Positions 17,031 through 27,819 of a DNA stretch of 40,590 bases are shown piece by piece. The DNA is from Nioella sediminis (GTDB taxonomy: Bacteria > Pseudomonadota > Alphaproteobacteria > Rhodobacterales > Rhodobacteraceae): positions 1-40,590 of the forward strand of contig NZ_MNBL01000107.1 in the NCBI RefSeq assembly GCF_001879695.1, given 5' to 3'. The notes beneath the pieces are model-generated. The model ran no database searches. It was not told where the DNA came from and saw nothing but the letters and a program-made list of their open reading frames with translations. The position numbers and the translations under genes are program-made. How positions within the stretch are numbered: position 1 is the stretch's first letter; every line of letters starts with the position of its first letter.

Positions 17031-18695
17031 TCACAAAATCCCCGGCAGGTCCAACCCATGCTCCCGCGCGCAGTCGAGGGCGATGTCGTAGCCCGCATCG
17101 GCGTGGCGCATCACGCCTGTCGCCGGGTCGTTCCACAACACGCGCTCAAGCCGCCGGTCGGCGTCTTCCGTCCCGTCGCAGCAGATCACCATGCCCGAAT
17201 GCTGGCTGAACCCCATGCCGACGCCGCCGCCGTGGTGCAGGCTGACCCAGGTGGCCCCTGACGCCGTGTTCAGAAGCGCGTTCAGGAGCGGCCAGTCGGA
17301 TACCGCATCCGAGCCGTCCTTCATCGCCTCGGTTTCCCGGTTGGGCGAGGCGACGGAACCGCTGTCCAGATGGTCCCGCCCGATCACCACGGGGGCCTTC
17401 AGCTCTCCGTTCCGCACCATCTCGTTGAAGGCGAGCCCCAGCTTGTGGCGCACGCCAAGCCCGACCCAGCAGATCCGCGCGGGCAGGCCCTGAAACGCGA
17501 TCCGCTCCTTCGCCATGTCGAGCCAGTTGTGCAGGTGCAGGTCGTCGACCAGTTCCTTCACCTTGGCGTCGGTCTTGTAGATATCCTCCGGGTCGCCCGA
17601 CAGTGCACACCAGCGGAACGGCCCGATCCCCCGGCAAAAGAGGGGCCGGATATAGGCGGGCACGAATCCCGGGAAGGCGAAGGCGTTTTCCAGCCCCTCC
17701 TCCAACGCGACCTGCCGGATGTTGTTGCCGTAATCGAGCGTCGGGACGCCCGCGTTCCAGAAATCGACCATGGCGGCCACATGCACCTTCATGCTGGCCC
17801 GCGCGGCGCGTTCCACGGCCTTCGGGTCGCTCTCCTGCTTGTCGCGCCATTCGGCCACGGTCCAGCCCTGCGGCAGGTAGCCGTGGATGGGATCGTGGGC
17901 AGAGGTCTGGTCGGTCACGATATCGGGATGGACCCCGCGCTTGACCAGTTCCGGGAAGACATCGGCGGCATTGCCGATGAGCCCCACGGATTTCGCCTCG
18001 CCCGCCTTGGTCCAGCGGTCGATCATGGCCAAGGCGTCATCCAGCGAATGGGTGATCTCATCCACATAGCGGGTGCGCTTGCGAAACTCGGCGCGGGTCT
18101 CGTCGCATTCCACCGCCAAACAGCAGGCCCCAGCCATGACGGCGGCCAGGGGCTGCGCGCCGCCCATGCCGCCAAGCCCGCCGGTCAGGATCCAGCGGCC
18201 TTTCAGGTCGCCGCCGTAGTGCTGGCGGCCCGCTTCCATGAAGGTCTCATAGGTGCCCTGAACGATCCCCTGTGAGCCGATATAGATCCACGACCCGGCG
18301 GTCATCTGGCCGTACATGGCCAGCCCGCGCTTATCGAGCTCGTTGAAATGGTCCCATGTCGCCCAATGGGGTACCAGGTTCGAGTTGGCGATCAGAACCC
18401 GCGGCGCGTCTTTGTGGGTGCGGAAGACGCCCACGGGTTTGCCCGACTGCACCAGCAGGGTCTGGTCGTCCTCCAGATCCTTCAGGCTGGCGACGATCGT
18501 GTCGAAATCGGTCCACGTCCGAGCCGCACGCCCGATGCCGCCATAAACCACCAGCTCATGCGGGTTCTCGGCCACATCCGGGTGCAGGTTGTTCATCAGC
18601 ATCCGCATCGGCGCCTCAGTGAGCCAGCTTTTCGCTGTGATCTTGGTGCCCGTGGCGGGGAAGACGTCGCGGATATTGTGACGGGGATCGGTCAT
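17031..18695 (-). CDS. hutU: Urocanate hydratase
   Basis: Second step of histidine breakdown: urocanate to imidazolonepropionate, using a tightly bound NAD+. 554 residues, the normal family length. Typical segments are [13 protein letters not shown] near residue 49, [14 protein letters not shown] near 172, and the active-site loop [17 protein letters not shown] around 350-370 that holds the conserved cysteine. The C-terminus carries [17 protein letters not shown]. Last gene of the minus-strand hut operon; it begins three bases after the hutG stop. Confidence 0.97.
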   Translation of the reverse strand: MTDPRHNIRDVFPATGTKITAKSWLTEAPMRMLMNNLHPDVAENPHELVVYGGIGRAARTWTDFDTIVASLKDLEDDQTLLVQSGKPVGVFRTHKDAPRVLIANSNLVPHWATWDHFNELDKRGLAMYGQMTAGSWIYIGSQGIVQGTYETFMEAGRQHYGGDLKGRWILTGGLGGMGGAQPLAAVMAGACCLAVECDETRAEFRKRTRYVDEITHSLDDALAMIDRWTKAGEAKSVGLIGNAADVFPELVKRGVHPDIVTDQTSAHDPIHGYLPQGWTVAEWRDKQESDPKAVERAARASMKVHVAAMVDFWNAGVPTLDYGNNIRQVALEEGLENAFAFPGFVPAYIRPLFCRGIGPFRWCALSGDPEDIYKTDAKVKELVDDLHLHNWLDMAKERIAFQGLPARICWVGLGVRHKLGLAFNEMVRNGELKAPVVIGRDHLDSGSVASPNRETEAMKDGSDAVSDWPLLNALLNTASGATWVSLHHGGGVGMGFSQHSGMVICCDGTEDADRRLERVLWNDPATGVMRHADAGYDIALDCAREHGLDLPGIL

Positions 18696-18698
18696 GGG

Positions 18699-19493
18699 TC
18701 AGCCCTTCAGCTTGGGGGCCAGATCGGCCAGGGTTGTGAGGATTTGGCCCAGGTGCGGGCGCAGGCGGTCGGCCTTGTCGGGCGCGTAGGCCCAACCGGC
18801 GGTCTCGTCGACAAGATGCGTCGACTGCGCCAGTTCCATCTGGATGGCGTGAAAGCCTTCATTGGGGCAGCCAAAGTGGCGGGTCGTCCAGCCGCCCTTG
18901 AAACGGCCGTTCAGAACGTGGGTGTAGCCACTTGCCCCGGCACAGATGCCCAGAACGGCGGCCTCGATCCCAGGCGCGCAGGTGGTGCCGCCATTCGTGC
19001 CGATATTGAAATCCGGCAGGAGCCCCTTGAAGAGATGCGGGATGACGGACCGGATCGAGTGGCAGTCATAGAGGATCGCGACGCCGTGGATGGCCCGCAC
19101 CCTCTCCATCTCGGCCTGCAAGGCCGCGTGATAGGGGGAGTGGAAGGCGGCCCTGCGGGCCGCGACCTCGGCGTCGCGCGGCGGATCGGCCCAGATCGGC
19201 GCACCGTCGAAATCCGTGAGCGGCACCAGCCCGGTGGTGTTCTGGCCGGGATAGAGGCTCGCGCCGGAGGGATCGCGGTTCGCATCCACAACGTAGCGGT
19301 GGAAGGTCGCCCGAACGGTAGTGACACCGGGCAAAAGCCCGTCGTAGAGCCGTTCGATATGCCAATCCGTATCCGACAGCTCCCGCCCCCGCGCATTCAG
19401 CCTTGCTTGGATGTCGTCAGGCACGAAGGTGCCGGTATGGGGCAGGCCCAGAATGACCGGCCCGTCCCCCTGCACAACTTCAACCGGGGTCAT
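18699..19493 (-). CDS. hutG: N-formylglutamate deformylase
   Basis: Hydrolyses N-formylglutamate to glutamate and formate, the last step of the five-step histidine pathway. 264 residues. Conserved features are [11 protein letters not shown] near the N-terminus, [21 protein letters not shown] near residue 72, and [10 protein letters not shown] near 144 with metal-binding residues. The ATG at 19493 overlaps the hutH stop as ATGA and is preferred over the upstream ATG at 19532. Its presence with hutF shows that formimidoylglutamate is handled by deimination then deformylation. Confidence 0.95.
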   Translation of the reverse strand: MTPVEVVQGDGPVILGLPHTGTFVPDDIQARLNARGRELSDTDWHIERLYDGLLPGVTTVRATFHRYVVDANRDPSGASLYPGQNTTGLVPLTDFDGAPIWADPPRDAEVAARRAAFHSPYHAALQAEMERVRAIHGVAILYDCHSIRSVIPHLFKGLLPDFNIGTNGGTTCAPGIEAAVLGICAGASGYTHVLNGRFKGGWTTRHFGCPNEGFHAIQMELAQSTHLVDETAGWAYAPDKADRLRPHLGQILTTLADLAPKLKG

Positions 19494-21016
19494 TCCGCGC
19501 CCTCCAGTTCCGGCAGGTCCAGCCCGTCGCAAAGCGCGCCAGAGGCGACCAGATCGCCCGCTGCTTCCAGATCGGGGGCGAGGTAGCGGTCTTCCTTGAT
19601 CGTCGCCACCCGCGCCCGCAGACGGGCCAGCACCCCTTGCAGCGCCTCACTGGTCATCAGCGGCGCGCGGAATTCCACGCCTTGCGCTGCGCACATCGCT
19701 TCGACCCCAAGGATGCGCGAGAGGTTCGCATTCATCCGCTGAAGCCTGCGCGCGCCATGGGCGGCCATGCTGACATGGTCCTCCTGATTGGCGCTTGTCG
19801 GGGTGGAGTCCGTCGAACAGGGGTTCGCCAGATGCTTGTTTTCGCTCATCAACGCCGCCGTCGTGACCTCGGCGATCATGAGGCCGGAGTTCAGCCCCGG
19901 CGCGGGCGTCAGGAAGGGTGGCAGGTCGAAAGACAGCGTCGGATCGACCATCAGCGCCACGCGGCGTTGCGCGATGGCCCCGATTTCAGAGAGCGCAATG
20001 GCGATCATGTCGGCGGCAAACCCCACCGGTTCCGCATGGAAATTCCCGCCCGAGACGATCCGTCCCTCGCCAAGCAGCACCAGCGGGTTGTCGGTCACCG
20101 CATTGGCCTCGATCCTGAGCGTCCCGGCGGCCATGCGCAGCATGTCGAGCGCGGCGCCCGTCACCTGCGGCTGGCAGCGGATGCAGTAAGGGTCCTGCAC
20201 GCGGCTGTCGCCCTCGCGGTGGCTTTCGCGGATTTCGGAGCCTTCCATCAGCGCCCGCATTGCGGCGGCCACCTCTATCTGGCCGGGCTGACCGCGCAGG
20301 GCGTGGATCTCGGCCAAAAGCGGCGCGGTGGAGCCCATGATCGCGTCGGTCGAAAGGGACGAAACCGTAATCGCCGCCCGCAAATTGGCCCATGCGGTGA
20401 AGAGGCCCACCAAGGCGCAAGCGGTGGAAAACTGCGTGCCGTTGATCAGCGCCAGACCCTCCTTGGGGCCGAAACTCACCGGCTCCAGCCCCGCGCGCGC
20501 CAGCGCCTCGCCGCCGGGCAGGGTCTGACCGTCAAACACCGCCTCGCCCTCGCCCATCATCGCCAGCGCCATATGGGCCAGCGGTGCAAGGTCGCCCGAG
20601 GCCCCGACCGAGCCCTGTTCGGGGATCACCGGGGTGACGCCCTTGGCAAGCATCCCTTCGATCAGCCGCACCGTGGCAGGCGCCACGCCCGAGGCCCCTC
20701 GGCCCAAGGATAGCAGCTTCAGCGCCATCATCAGCCGCGCGGTGTCCTCCTCCAGCGGTTTTCCGACCCCGCAGGCATGGCTGCGGATGAGGTTCCGTTG
20801 CAGCGCCGCCGTATCCCCGGCCGCGATCTTGATCGAGGCCAGTTTGCCGAAGCCGGTATTGATCCCGTAAACCGGGTCTTCCCCGGCAGCAGCCTTCTGC
20901 ACCTCGGCATGGGCGGCCTCGATACCCGGATAGGCGGCAGGATCCAGCGCCGGGGTCGCCCCGCGCCACACGGCCTCCAACTGCCTCAGCGTTGCCGCGC
21001 CCGGGGTCAGGATCAT
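19490..21016 (-). CDS. hutH: Histidine ammonia-lyase
   Basis: First step: histidine to urocanate and ammonia. 508 residues. The self-forming MIO cofactor triad Ala-Ser-Gly is in [16 protein letters not shown] near residue 140, with YGINTGFG near residue 50 and the later [20 protein letters not shown] segment typical of the HutH clade. The start at 21016 ([10 protein letters not shown]) overlaps the hutI stop as ATGA; the in-frame ATG at 21145 lies inside hutI and adds 43 unrelated residues. Confidence 0.97.
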   Translation of the reverse strand: MILTPGAATLRQLEAVWRGATPALDPAAYPGIEAAHAEVQKAAAGEDPVYGINTGFGKLASIKIAAGDTAALQRNLIRSHACGVGKPLEEDTARLMMALKLLSLGRGASGVAPATVRLIEGMLAKGVTPVIPEQGSVGASGDLAPLAHMALAMMGEGEAVFDGQTLPGGEALARAGLEPVSFGPKEGLALINGTQFSTACALVGLFTAWANLRAAITVSSLSTDAIMGSTAPLLAEIHALRGQPGQIEVAAAMRALMEGSEIRESHREGDSRVQDPYCIRCQPQVTGAALDMLRMAAGTLRIEANAVTDNPLVLLGEGRIVSGGNFHAEPVGFAADMIAIALSEIGAIAQRRVALMVDPTLSFDLPPFLTPAPGLNSGLMIAEVTTAALMSENKHLANPCSTDSTPTSANQEDHVSMAAHGARRLQRMNANLSRILGVEAMCAAQGVEFRAPLMTSEALQGVLARLRARVATIKEDRYLAPDLEAAGDLVASGALCDGLDLPELEGAE

Positions 21017-22194
21017 GCTACGACCTCCCCGCCGACCCAACGTTCCGCCAGCGGGTTGAAACCGAAGCGATAGGCCAGTTCCGCCGGTTGTTTCACATCC
21101 CAGACCACCAGATCCGCGCGATTGCCTGCTGCGATCTGCCCGCAATCGTCAAGCCCAAGCGCCTTGGCCGCGTTCACCGTCACCCCCCTCAGCGCCTCCT
21201 CCGGCGTCAGGCGGAACAGGGTACAGCCCATGTTGACAGCCAGCAGGAGCGAGAACATCGGCGACGATCCGGGGTTCGCATCGGTGGCCAGCGCCATCGG
21301 CACGCCATGGGCGCGGAAGGCGTCCACCGGGGGCATCTGCGTTTCATGCAGCGTATAGAACGCGCCGGGCAGCAGGACCGCAACGGTCCCCGCATCGGCC
21401 ATCGCCCGCGCGTCAGCCTCGGTCGCGTATTCCACGTGATCCGACGACAGCCCGCCATAACGCGCCACCAGCTCCGTTCCGCCCAGATGCGAGAGCTGTT
21501 CGGCATGCAGCTTCACCGGCAGGCCCAGCGCCTTGGCGACCTCGAACACCCGTTCGATCTGCGCGGGCGTGAAGGCGATCCCCTCGCAGAAGCCATCGAC
21601 CGCATCGACCAGCCCTTCCGCATGGGCCTGATGGAGGGCGGGGATGCAGACCTCGTCGATATAGGCATCTGCATCAGCCCCCGGCGGCACCGCGTGGGCG
21701 GCGAGGAAGCTGGTGATGATCCTGAGCGGACGATGTTGTTCCAAAGCCCGCGCCGCGCGAAGCATGTTGAGCTCAGCCTCGATGGTCAGCCCGTAGCCCG
21801 ATTTCACTTCGACCACGGCCACGCCCTCGGACAGCAGAGCATCCAGACGCGGCAGCGCCAGCGCGACTAGGTCGTCTACGCTCGCCGCACGGGTGGCGGT
21901 GACCGTGGACAGGATGCCCCCGCCTTCCCGCGCGATCTGCTCGTAGCTTGCGCCTTCCAGCCGCAATTCGAACTCCCGCGCGCGGTCGCCTGCGTGAACC
22001 AGATGCGTGTGGCAGTCGATCAGCGCGGGCGTGATCAGCCGCCCGCCCATGTCGCGCGCCTCGGCCTCCGGCGCCTCTGACCGAGGCCCGACCCAGGCCA
22101 CCCGGTCGCCCTCCAGCAACACCGCCCCGTCGGGGATCAGCCCATAGGGCACGCCCTCGCCCATCGTGGCCACCGTCGCGTTCACCAGAAGCAT
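21013..22194 (-). CDS. hutI: Imidazolonepropionase
   Basis: Third step: opens the imidazolone ring to N-formimidoylglutamate. 393 residues, metal-dependent amidohydrolase. The metal-binding H-x-H is in [14 protein letters not shown] near residue 60, with [12 protein letters not shown] near 225 and [11 protein letters not shown] near 300. The start ATG at 22194 ([12 protein letters not shown]) is the only one that fits the family N-terminus. It is the first gene of the hutIHGU operon and is divergent from hutF. Confidence 0.96.
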   Translation of the reverse strand: MLLVNATVATMGEGVPYGLIPDGAVLLEGDRVAWVGPRSEAPEAEARDMGGRLITPALIDCHTHLVHAGDRAREFELRLEGASYEQIAREGGGILSTVTATRAASVDDLVALALPRLDALLSEGVAVVEVKSGYGLTIEAELNMLRAARALEQHRPLRIITSFLAAHAVPPGADADAYIDEVCIPALHQAHAEGLVDAVDGFCEGIAFTPAQIERVFEVAKALGLPVKLHAEQLSHLGGTELVARYGGLSSDHVEYATEADARAMADAGTVAVLLPGAFYTLHETQMPPVDAFRAHGVPMALATDANPGSSPMFSLLLAVNMGCTLFRLTPEEALRGVTVNAAKALGLDDCGQIAAGNRADLVVWDVKQPAELAYRFGFNPLAERWVGGEVVA

Positions 22195-22273
22195 GATCGA
22201 CTCATTTCGCTTGATTAATCCCTGCCAGACAGCATTATGTATGCACATATTCGAGTCAAGCAGGGATTTGACC
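22195..22273. promoter_or_regulatory. Divergent hut promoter region with HutC-type operator
   Basis: 79 bases serve both hutI and hutF. The palindrome TATGT-ATGC-ACATA (22236-22249) resembles the TGTATA-type sites bound by HutC in related bacteria. On the minus strand TTGACT (22254-22259) is a good -35, and the palindrome falls in the following spacer and -10 zone. On the plus strand TTGATT (22211-22216) followed by CATTAT 16 bases later is a weaker candidate. One operator could therefore repress both directions until urocanate binds HutC. Confidence 0.65.
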
Positions 22274-23635
22274 ATGGAACATGTCTGGGCCGAAACCGCG
22301 CTGACCCCCGATGGCTGGCAGCAAAGCGTGCTGGTCACGCTGGACGCGGGCCGCATCGCCAGCGTCACGGCCGACGCCCCGCCGCAGGGCACGCGGGTGG
22401 GGTGCCTGCTGCCCGCGCCCGCCAACGCCCATTCCCACGCCTTCCAGCGCGCCATGGCCGGGCTGACCGAGCGTCGCGGCCCCGACCCGAGCGATACGTT
22501 CTGGACCTGGCGACAGCTGATGTTCCGCTTCCTGGACCGGATCACACCCGAGCAGGTTCAGGCCATCGCAGCCTTCGTGCAAATGGAGATGCTGGAGGCG
22601 GGCTATGCCACCAATGTGGAATTCCACTACCTCCATCACCAGCCCGGCGGCGTGCCCTATGCGCGGCTCTCAGAACTCAGCGACCGGATCGCGGCGGCGG
22701 CGGATCTCTCGGGGATCGGGCTGACCCTGCTGCCGGCCTTCTACCAGACCGGCGGGCTGGACGGGCGGGGGCTGACCTCCGGCCAGCAACGCTTCGGCAA
22801 CGACGCGGAGCGCTATGCCCGGTTGGCCGAGGAGGCCAGAGCGCGCATCGCGACTGGCCCCGCCGACTGGGGCTTCGGGATCGCGCCTCATTCGCTGCGC
22901 GCAGCGCCAGCCGGGGCGCTCGCCGAGGTTGTCGGGTTGGCACCGGAAGGGCCGATCCATATGCATCTGGCAGAACAAAAGGCCGAGGTGGAGGAGGTGC
23001 TGGCCGCGACCGGCAAGCGGCCTGTGGAGTGGGTGCTTGATACGCTCGCCCCGGACCACCGCTGGCATTTCATCCACTGCACCCAGATGGAACCGCATGA
23101 AACCGAGGGCCTCGCCCGGTCCGGCGCAACCGCCGTTCTTTGCCCCCTGACCGAAGCGAGCCTTGGGGACGGCATTTTCGACGGCATCCGCTGGATGGGT
23201 GCGGGCGGGCGCATTGCCGTTGGCTCCGACAGCAATATCCGCATCAGCCTGGCCGAGGAACTGCGCCAACTCGATACCAGCCAGCGCCTGCGCGACCATT
23301 CCCGCGCCGCGCTGGCAACACCCGCGTCTTCCACCGGGCGCAGGTTGTTCGACGCGGTCAATCAGGGTGGCGCGGGTTCGGCAGGGCGGCAAACGGGCGC
23401 GCTTGCTGCTGGCAACTGGGCCGATATGCTGGCGCTCGACACGACCCACCCGGACCTTGAGGAAATGACCGGCGACACCATCCTCGACAGCTACATCTTC
23501 GCAGGTGATGACCGCATGGTGCGCGACGTCTGGTCCGCGGGTCGCCACATGGTGCACGAGGGCCGCCATATCCACCGCGATACCATCGAAGCCGCCTACC
23601 GGGTGGCGGTCAAAGAGCTTCGGGCCGCCCCATGA
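22274..23635 (+). CDS. hutF: Formimidoylglutamate deiminase
   Basis: Converts N-formimidoyl-L-glutamate to N-formyl-L-glutamate and ammonia, feeding HutG. 453 residues, amidohydrolase superfamily. The HSH metal motif is in [20 protein letters not shown] near residue 55, followed by the characteristic [17 protein letters not shown]. Later metal ligands lie in [17 protein letters not shown] and [11 protein letters not shown]. The ATG at 22274 follows directly after the operator region; translation upstream of it would overlap the operator. Ends with an ATGA overlap into hutC. Confidence 0.95.
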   Translation: MEHVWAETALTPDGWQQSVLVTLDAGRIASVTADAPPQGTRVGCLLPAPANAHSHAFQRAMAGLTERRGPDPSDTFWTWRQLMFRFLDRITPEQVQAIAAFVQMEMLEAGYATNVEFHYLHHQPGGVPYARLSELSDRIAAAADLSGIGLTLLPAFYQTGGLDGRGLTSGQQRFGNDAERYARLAEEARARIATGPADWGFGIAPHSLRAAPAGALAEVVGLAPEGPIHMHLAEQKAEVEEVLAATGKRPVEWVLDTLAPDHRWHFIHCTQMEPHETEGLARSGATAVLCPLTEASLGDGIFDGIRWMGAGGRIAVGSDSNIRISLAEELRQLDTSQRLRDHSRAALATPASSTGRRLFDAVNQGGAGSAGRQTGALAAGNWADMLALDTTHPDLEEMTGDTILDSYIFAGDDRMVRDVWSAGRHMVHEGRHIHRDTIEAAYRVAVKELRAAP

Positions 23636-24333
23636 GCGACACCAACACATGGCAGGGCGTGCAGGACGAGGTCCGCCGCCGCATCCGCGCCCGCCAATGG
23701 AAGCCGGGCGACCTGATCCCGAACGAGGCCGACCTCGCCACCGAATTCGGCTGTGCACGGACCACGGTGAACCGGGCGCTTCGGGAACTGGCCGGGGCGG
23801 GACTTGTGGAACGCCGCCGCAAATCGGGGACGCGCGTGGCGCTGCACCCGGTCGGCAAGGCGGTCATCGAGATCCCGGTCATCCGGCAGGAGATCGAAGC
23901 GGGCGGCCAGCGCTACGGCTATGGCCTTCTGACCCACGGCACCGCCCGCCCCCCCGCGCGCGTGGCCTATGCGCTCGGTCTTGGCGACGCCGCCCGCACC
24001 CTGCATCTCTCCGCCATTCACCTGGCCGACGGCGCGCCCTATGTTCTGGAAGATCGCTGGATCAACCTTGCCGCCGTGCCTCAGGCGGAACACCATGATT
24101 TCAGCCGCAAAAGCGCCAATGAATGGCTGCTGGAAACGGTCCCGGTCGCACGCGGCGAACTGGCGATCTCGGCACAGCCCTGCGGCCCGGACGAGGCCCG
24201 CGCGCTGGATGTCACCGAGGGCACGCCCCTTCTGACACTGGAACGCAGCACATGGGGCCTTGACGCGCCGGTGACATTTGTCAGGCTCTGGCACATGCCC
24301 GGACACCGGATCGTGTCGCCTATTGCCGGTTGA
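23632..24333 (+). CDS. hutC: HutC, GntR-family histidine-utilisation repressor
   Basis: A 233-residue repressor. The GntR winged helix-turn-helix is at about residues 8-72 (EADLATEFGCARTTVNRALREL) and the UTRA effector domain from about 85 to the end (IVRQEIEAG-type segment, VLEDRWINLAAVP, LLTLERSTW). In characterised HutC proteins urocanate is the inducer. Translationally coupled to hutF by ATGA, so it probably controls its own operon as well as hutIHGU. Confidence 0.93.
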   Translation: MSDTNTWQGVQDEVRRRIRARQWKPGDLIPNEADLATEFGCARTTVNRALRELAGAGLVERRRKSGTRVALHPVGKAVIEIPVIRQEIEAGGQRYGYGLLTHGTARPPARVAYALGLGDAARTLHLSAIHLADGAPYVLEDRWINLAAVPQAEHHDFSRKSANEWLLETVPVARGELAISAQPCGPDEARALDVTEGTPLLTLERSTWGLDAPVTFVRLWHMPGHRIVSPIAG

Positions 24334-24402
24334 GCGTCGGATTGCGGGTTTGACCTCGGCCCGCGTGCCGGACATGCTGCGCCGGGGTGGGAGGAACGCG
24401 CG

Positions 24403-26100
24403 ATGAGCGGTCACGCAACAGACACGGACATCAAAGAGGCTGCCCTGCGCCCGCCGGAACAGGTGATGCGGCTGGCGCGTCTTGGGTCGTTGCACCAATG
24501 CAGGCTCAGCTTCATGCGTCAACTGACCCGCAGGCTGGCCCGCGAAGACTGGCAGTTCACGCGAAGGGCATTCGAGGTGGATGACAATGGCGTGGGCCAT
24601 GCCGTCTACACCGCCACCGGGCCGGAGCGGAGCTATTCCCTGATCGCCTTTGCCCATGACCTGCCGGACCACCTGCGGTCCGACCGGGTGATTGCCGAAG
24701 CCTGGGACGCGACATTCGCTCTGTTTGACGGGGTGCCGGACCGCGCCGATATCGCCCGGCTGTCCCGAAATGTGCCGATGCAGGAAGCAGGTCGCATAAG
24801 TGAAAGCGAGTTGTCGCTTTCCCGAGCCAATCGGTCTGTCCGCCTGTGGACACATGTGGTGGATCGGCTCTCTCAGGGCCAGCAACCCGACCCGCAGACG
24901 ATCGCGGAAGTGGGCTATCTGATGCGCACGACGGCCGTATACGGCTCCGGCAAATTCGGCGCGGCCGACCGCGACGTGATTGCCGAGCGTCCCGAGATGG
25001 CTGCCCCGTTTCAGGCGGAAATGCTGTCGGTCTACCTGACCCGCTGGTTCGTGCGGGACATGGTGGAGCATATGGCCCGGGTGCAGGGCGGCGAGAATGC
25101 CGTGGCGCTGGACCCCGCCCTTGCGCGCCGCCTTGGCATCGGCAATTCCACCGGGCTCGGCATGGCGCCGTTTCTCGTCAATCACCCGATGCTGGTGAAC
25201 AACTGGATCCTGGTGCGCGAAACGGCGCTGGCAAGGGTACGCGCCCTGCCCTCCGCCACGCCCGATGCCGTAGCACTGTTCCGTGACCTTCTAAGCCGCA
25301 GCGTCGCCGCGATTGAAACCTGGCGAACCGAACATCCGATTCAACTGGCGAGACTTGCGGACCTTCGGGCCGATCTGTCACGCCTGCTGCCGCATGTCTC
25401 GGACGGGCTCGACACCGATCATCCTTGGGACAAGCTCCATGCATGGGCCGAAGGCAATCTGTCCTTTGAGGGGCAGGAATTTCTGGTCTCGCTGATGCTG
25501 GAACCCTATGGCGACATCATCGACGGGCTAGGCCCCTGCATGGCTGCCGTGGAACAGGCCGGGTTCCGCATTGATGGCTCCATGCCCCTGCATCAGGTCA
25601 AGGCCCTGATCGAACAGCAGTTTCCCTGGGCCCTGGAAACGGACTGGACCGCCCCGGAGGCCACCGCGCGGGCCTGGTACGTGTCGGAAGAAAAGCTCGA
25701 ACCCCGGCTCGGGCAGCGACACGAGGAGCCGATTGCGCCCTATGAACAACCCCTTGCACCGGGGCGCGATGCGGCCTTCTTGCACGCTGATCTCGGCGAC
25801 TGGCCCGGTGACACCCTGCTGGCCGCCTTCCTTCTGAAGCATCCCGAACATCGCCACAGCGCCCGTCGTGTCCAGATCGCCGCCAAAGCCCCCTATGGAG
25901 AGATCCGCGACAACACCATCGGGGCAGATATGCTGCCCATCGACATGCTGCGCGCCAAGCTGTCCTTTTTCGGCGCAACCAGCTTCGATCCCCGGCCCGA
26001 CCGCTGGATCCGCATCACCATGTTCGCGGGCGCGCCATACCCGCCCGAGCTGACCGGGGACAACGCGGATTTCTGGGTGTATCCAGAGTCAGACATATGA
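24403..26100 (+). CDS. Conserved protein of unknown function, 565 aa
   Basis: I do not recognise a functional domain. The protein is soluble by eye, with no signal peptide or long hydrophobic stretch, rich in Arg, Asp and Trp. Notable segments are YSLIAFAHDLPDHLRSDRVI near residue 78, TTAVYGSGKFGAADRD near 178, and GNSTGLGMAPFLVNHP near 247. GAGG upstream (GGGAGGAACGCGCG) supports the ATG at 24403. The stop overlaps the DUF3726-like gene as ATGA, and an Ldh2-family dehydrogenase follows, so the three probably act in one pathway. The operon is tail-to-tail with hpaD. Function should not be guessed beyond a link to that dehydrogenase. Confidence 0.75.
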   Translation: MSGHATDTDIKEAALRPPEQVMRLARLGSLHQCRLSFMRQLTRRLAREDWQFTRRAFEVDDNGVGHAVYTATGPERSYSLIAFAHDLPDHLRSDRVIAEAWDATFALFDGVPDRADIARLSRNVPMQEAGRISESELSLSRANRSVRLWTHVVDRLSQGQQPDPQTIAEVGYLMRTTAVYGSGKFGAADRDVIAERPEMAAPFQAEMLSVYLTRWFVRDMVEHMARVQGGENAVALDPALARRLGIGNSTGLGMAPFLVNHPMLVNNWILVRETALARVRALPSATPDAVALFRDLLSRSVAAIETWRTEHPIQLARLADLRADLSRLLPHVSDGLDTDHPWDKLHAWAEGNLSFEGQEFLVSLMLEPYGDIIDGLGPCMAAVEQAGFRIDGSMPLHQVKALIEQQFPWALETDWTAPEATARAWYVSEEKLEPRLGQRHEEPIAPYEQPLAPGRDAAFLHADLGDWPGDTLLAAFLLKHPEHRHSARRVQIAAKAPYGEIRDNTIGADMLPIDMLRAKLSFFGATSFDPRPDRWIRITMFAGAPYPPELTGDNADFWVYPESDI

Positions 26101-26720
26101 GCCTGTCCCTAAACGAAACCGAGAGCCTCGCCAAGACGGCGGCAAGGGGCGCGGGGCTGAGCTGGGGCATGGCCGAGGAGGCCGCGAAGGCCACCCGGTG
26201 GCTCTGTGCGCGCGGCATTGACGCCTGTGATCCGCTGGTCGCGCTGCTTTTCCGCCATGATGAGGAAGGCCATGCGCAAGCCGGGCCGGAGCGGCTGGAC
26301 GGCACATGGCGGGGGGCCGAGGGATGGCTTTGCCCGATCGCCTGCGGGGCTGTGCTTGCCGATCTCGGACCGGCTGCCCCGATGCCGCTGACCCTGACGC
26401 GCGTGGCCCTGCCGGTCTTCCTGTTGCCCTTCGCAGCGACGCTTGCGAAAGACCTGGGCCAATCGGTAACCCTGTCCTGGGACGGCGGCCACGCGGCTAC
26501 CGATGGCGATGCCGTATCGCTGGACACCCCGCCGCCCCTGTCGGACGTGACCCTGACGCTCGGCGGTCCGATCCCGGCCCGGTCCCCCCACAAGACACGC
26601 GCCGAGACCGACCAGATGATCCTGGTCTCGCTCGGCATCTACGCCGCCCGCACCCGCGCGCCCGCGACCGAGGCCTCGCGCCTTGCCGGGGCCGGGGCGG
26701 GCCTGACAGACAATGATTGA
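26097..26720 (+). CDS. DUF3726-like protein
   Basis: A 207-residue protein of unknown function that I believe belongs to the DUF3726 family. The start MSLSLNETESLAKTAARGAGLSWG and the following AEEAAKATRWLCARGID match my memory of that family's N-terminus. The middle is rich in Ala, Pro and Leu, with no membrane helix that I would trust. Start overlaps the preceding gene by ATGA; ten bases separate its stop from the Ldh2-family gene. The fixed order with the 565-aa protein suggests they form a complex or act on one substrate, but nothing in the sequence shows the chemistry. Confidence 0.65.
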   Translation: MSLSLNETESLAKTAARGAGLSWGMAEEAAKATRWLCARGIDACDPLVALLFRHDEEGHAQAGPERLDGTWRGAEGWLCPIACGAVLADLGPAAPMPLTLTRVALPVFLLPFAATLAKDLGQSVTLSWDGGHAATDGDAVSLDTPPPLSDVTLTLGGPIPARSPHKTRAETDQMILVSLGIYAARTRAPATEASRLAGAGAGLTDND

Positions 26721-26730
26721 GGAGAGAGAG

Positions 26731-27741
26731 ATGTCAGACACCCGCACCATGACCCTGGACGAGATCGAGGATCTCTCATTCCGCGCCCTGGTGGCCGCCG
26801 GCACCAGCCCCGAGAATGCCCGCCCGCTGGCCATCGCCACCGCCGCGACCGAGGCCGACGGGGTGGCGAGCCACGGCCTCGCCTATATCCCGATCTACGC
26901 GGAACATGTGCAATGCGGAAAGGTGGATGGGCAGGCCAAACCCGTCATGGACATCCCCCGCCCCGGCGTCATCACCGTGGATGCCGCCACCGGCTTTGCC
27001 CATTCCGCCATCGACATGGGCTTTGGCGAGTTGATCCCGCTGGCCCGCGAACAGGGCATCGCGGCGCTCGCCATCCGCAACAGCTACAATTGCGGTGTTC
27101 TGGGCTATCATACGACCCGGCTAGCCGAGGCCGGGCTGGTCGGTTTGGGCTTTACCAATGCGCCCGCGTCGATTGCGCCTTCGGGCGGGTCGAAACCGGT
27201 TGTCGGCACCAACCCGTTCTCTCTCGCCGTGCCGGGGCCGGATGGTCAGCCCGCCATCATGATCGACCAGTCGGCCAGCACCATCGCGAAAAGCGAGGTC
27301 ATGAAACACGCGCGCGAGGGCAAACCGATCCCGGAAGGATGGGCATTGGATGCAGAGGGCAACCCGACCACTGACCCCGAGGTCGGGCTGAAAGGGTCCA
27401 TGGCACCGTCAGGCGGCTACAAGGGGGTTGGCGTGGCGCTGCTGGTGGAAACCATGGCGGCGGCGCTGGCGGGCGCGACGCTTGGCAAGGATGCCTCGCC
27501 CTTTTCCGGCACCGCGGGCGGACCGCCCAAGACCGGCCAGTTCTTCATTGCCATCGACCCCGGAGCAACCTCGGGTGGGGCATTCGCTGACCGGATCAGC
27601 GCCCTCACCGATGCCATCCACGCGCAGGACGGCGCTCGCCTGCCCGGGGATGGACGCAAATCCAAACGGATCAAGGCGGCGGCAGAGGGTGTTGCGGTCA
27701 GCACGGCGACATTGGCGCGGATTGAAGCTCTGTTGGGATGA
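26731..27741 (+). CDS. Ldh2/malate-lactate dehydrogenase family oxidoreductase
   Basis: A 336-residue NAD(P)-dependent enzyme of the family that includes YlbC/AllD, sulfolactate dehydrogenase and piperideine-2-carboxylate reductase. The catalytic histidine region is EADGVASHGLAYIP near residue 42, the cofactor segment VVGTNPFSLAVPG near 155, and SGGYKGVGVALLVETM near 225. Family members reduce 2-oxo acids or cyclic imines, or oxidise 2-hydroxy acids; which applies here cannot be told. The ATG at 26731 has GAGGAGAGAGAG just upstream. Last gene of its operon, stopping 78 bases before the convergent hpaD. Confidence 0.85.
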   Translation: MSDTRTMTLDEIEDLSFRALVAAGTSPENARPLAIATAATEADGVASHGLAYIPIYAEHVQCGKVDGQAKPVMDIPRPGVITVDAATGFAHSAIDMGFGELIPLAREQGIAALAIRNSYNCGVLGYHTTRLAEAGLVGLGFTNAPASIAPSGGSKPVVGTNPFSLAVPGPDGQPAIMIDQSASTIAKSEVMKHAREGKPIPEGWALDAEGNPTTDPEVGLKGSMAPSGGYKGVGVALLVETMAAALAGATLGKDASPFSGTAGGPPKTGQFFIAIDPGATSGGAFADRISALTDAIHAQDGARLPGDGRKSKRIKAAAEGVAVSTATLARIEALLG

Positions 27742-27749
27742 CACCTAAG

Positions 27750-27811
27750 CTGGAAAACTCTTCCAGAAAATTCTGTTTCACGGCCTGCGAAGGATTTTCT
27801 GGAAAATCCTT
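27750..27811. terminator. Paired hairpins between convergent genes
   Basis: Two inverted repeats fill the gap between the Ldh2 gene and hpaD. The first is CTGGAA-AACTC-TTCCAG (27750-27766). The second has ten-base arms AAGGATTTTC (27790-27799) and GAAAATCCTT (27802-27811) around TG. The position suits bidirectional termination. Confidence 0.65.
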
Positions 27812-27819
27812 CTTGGCGG

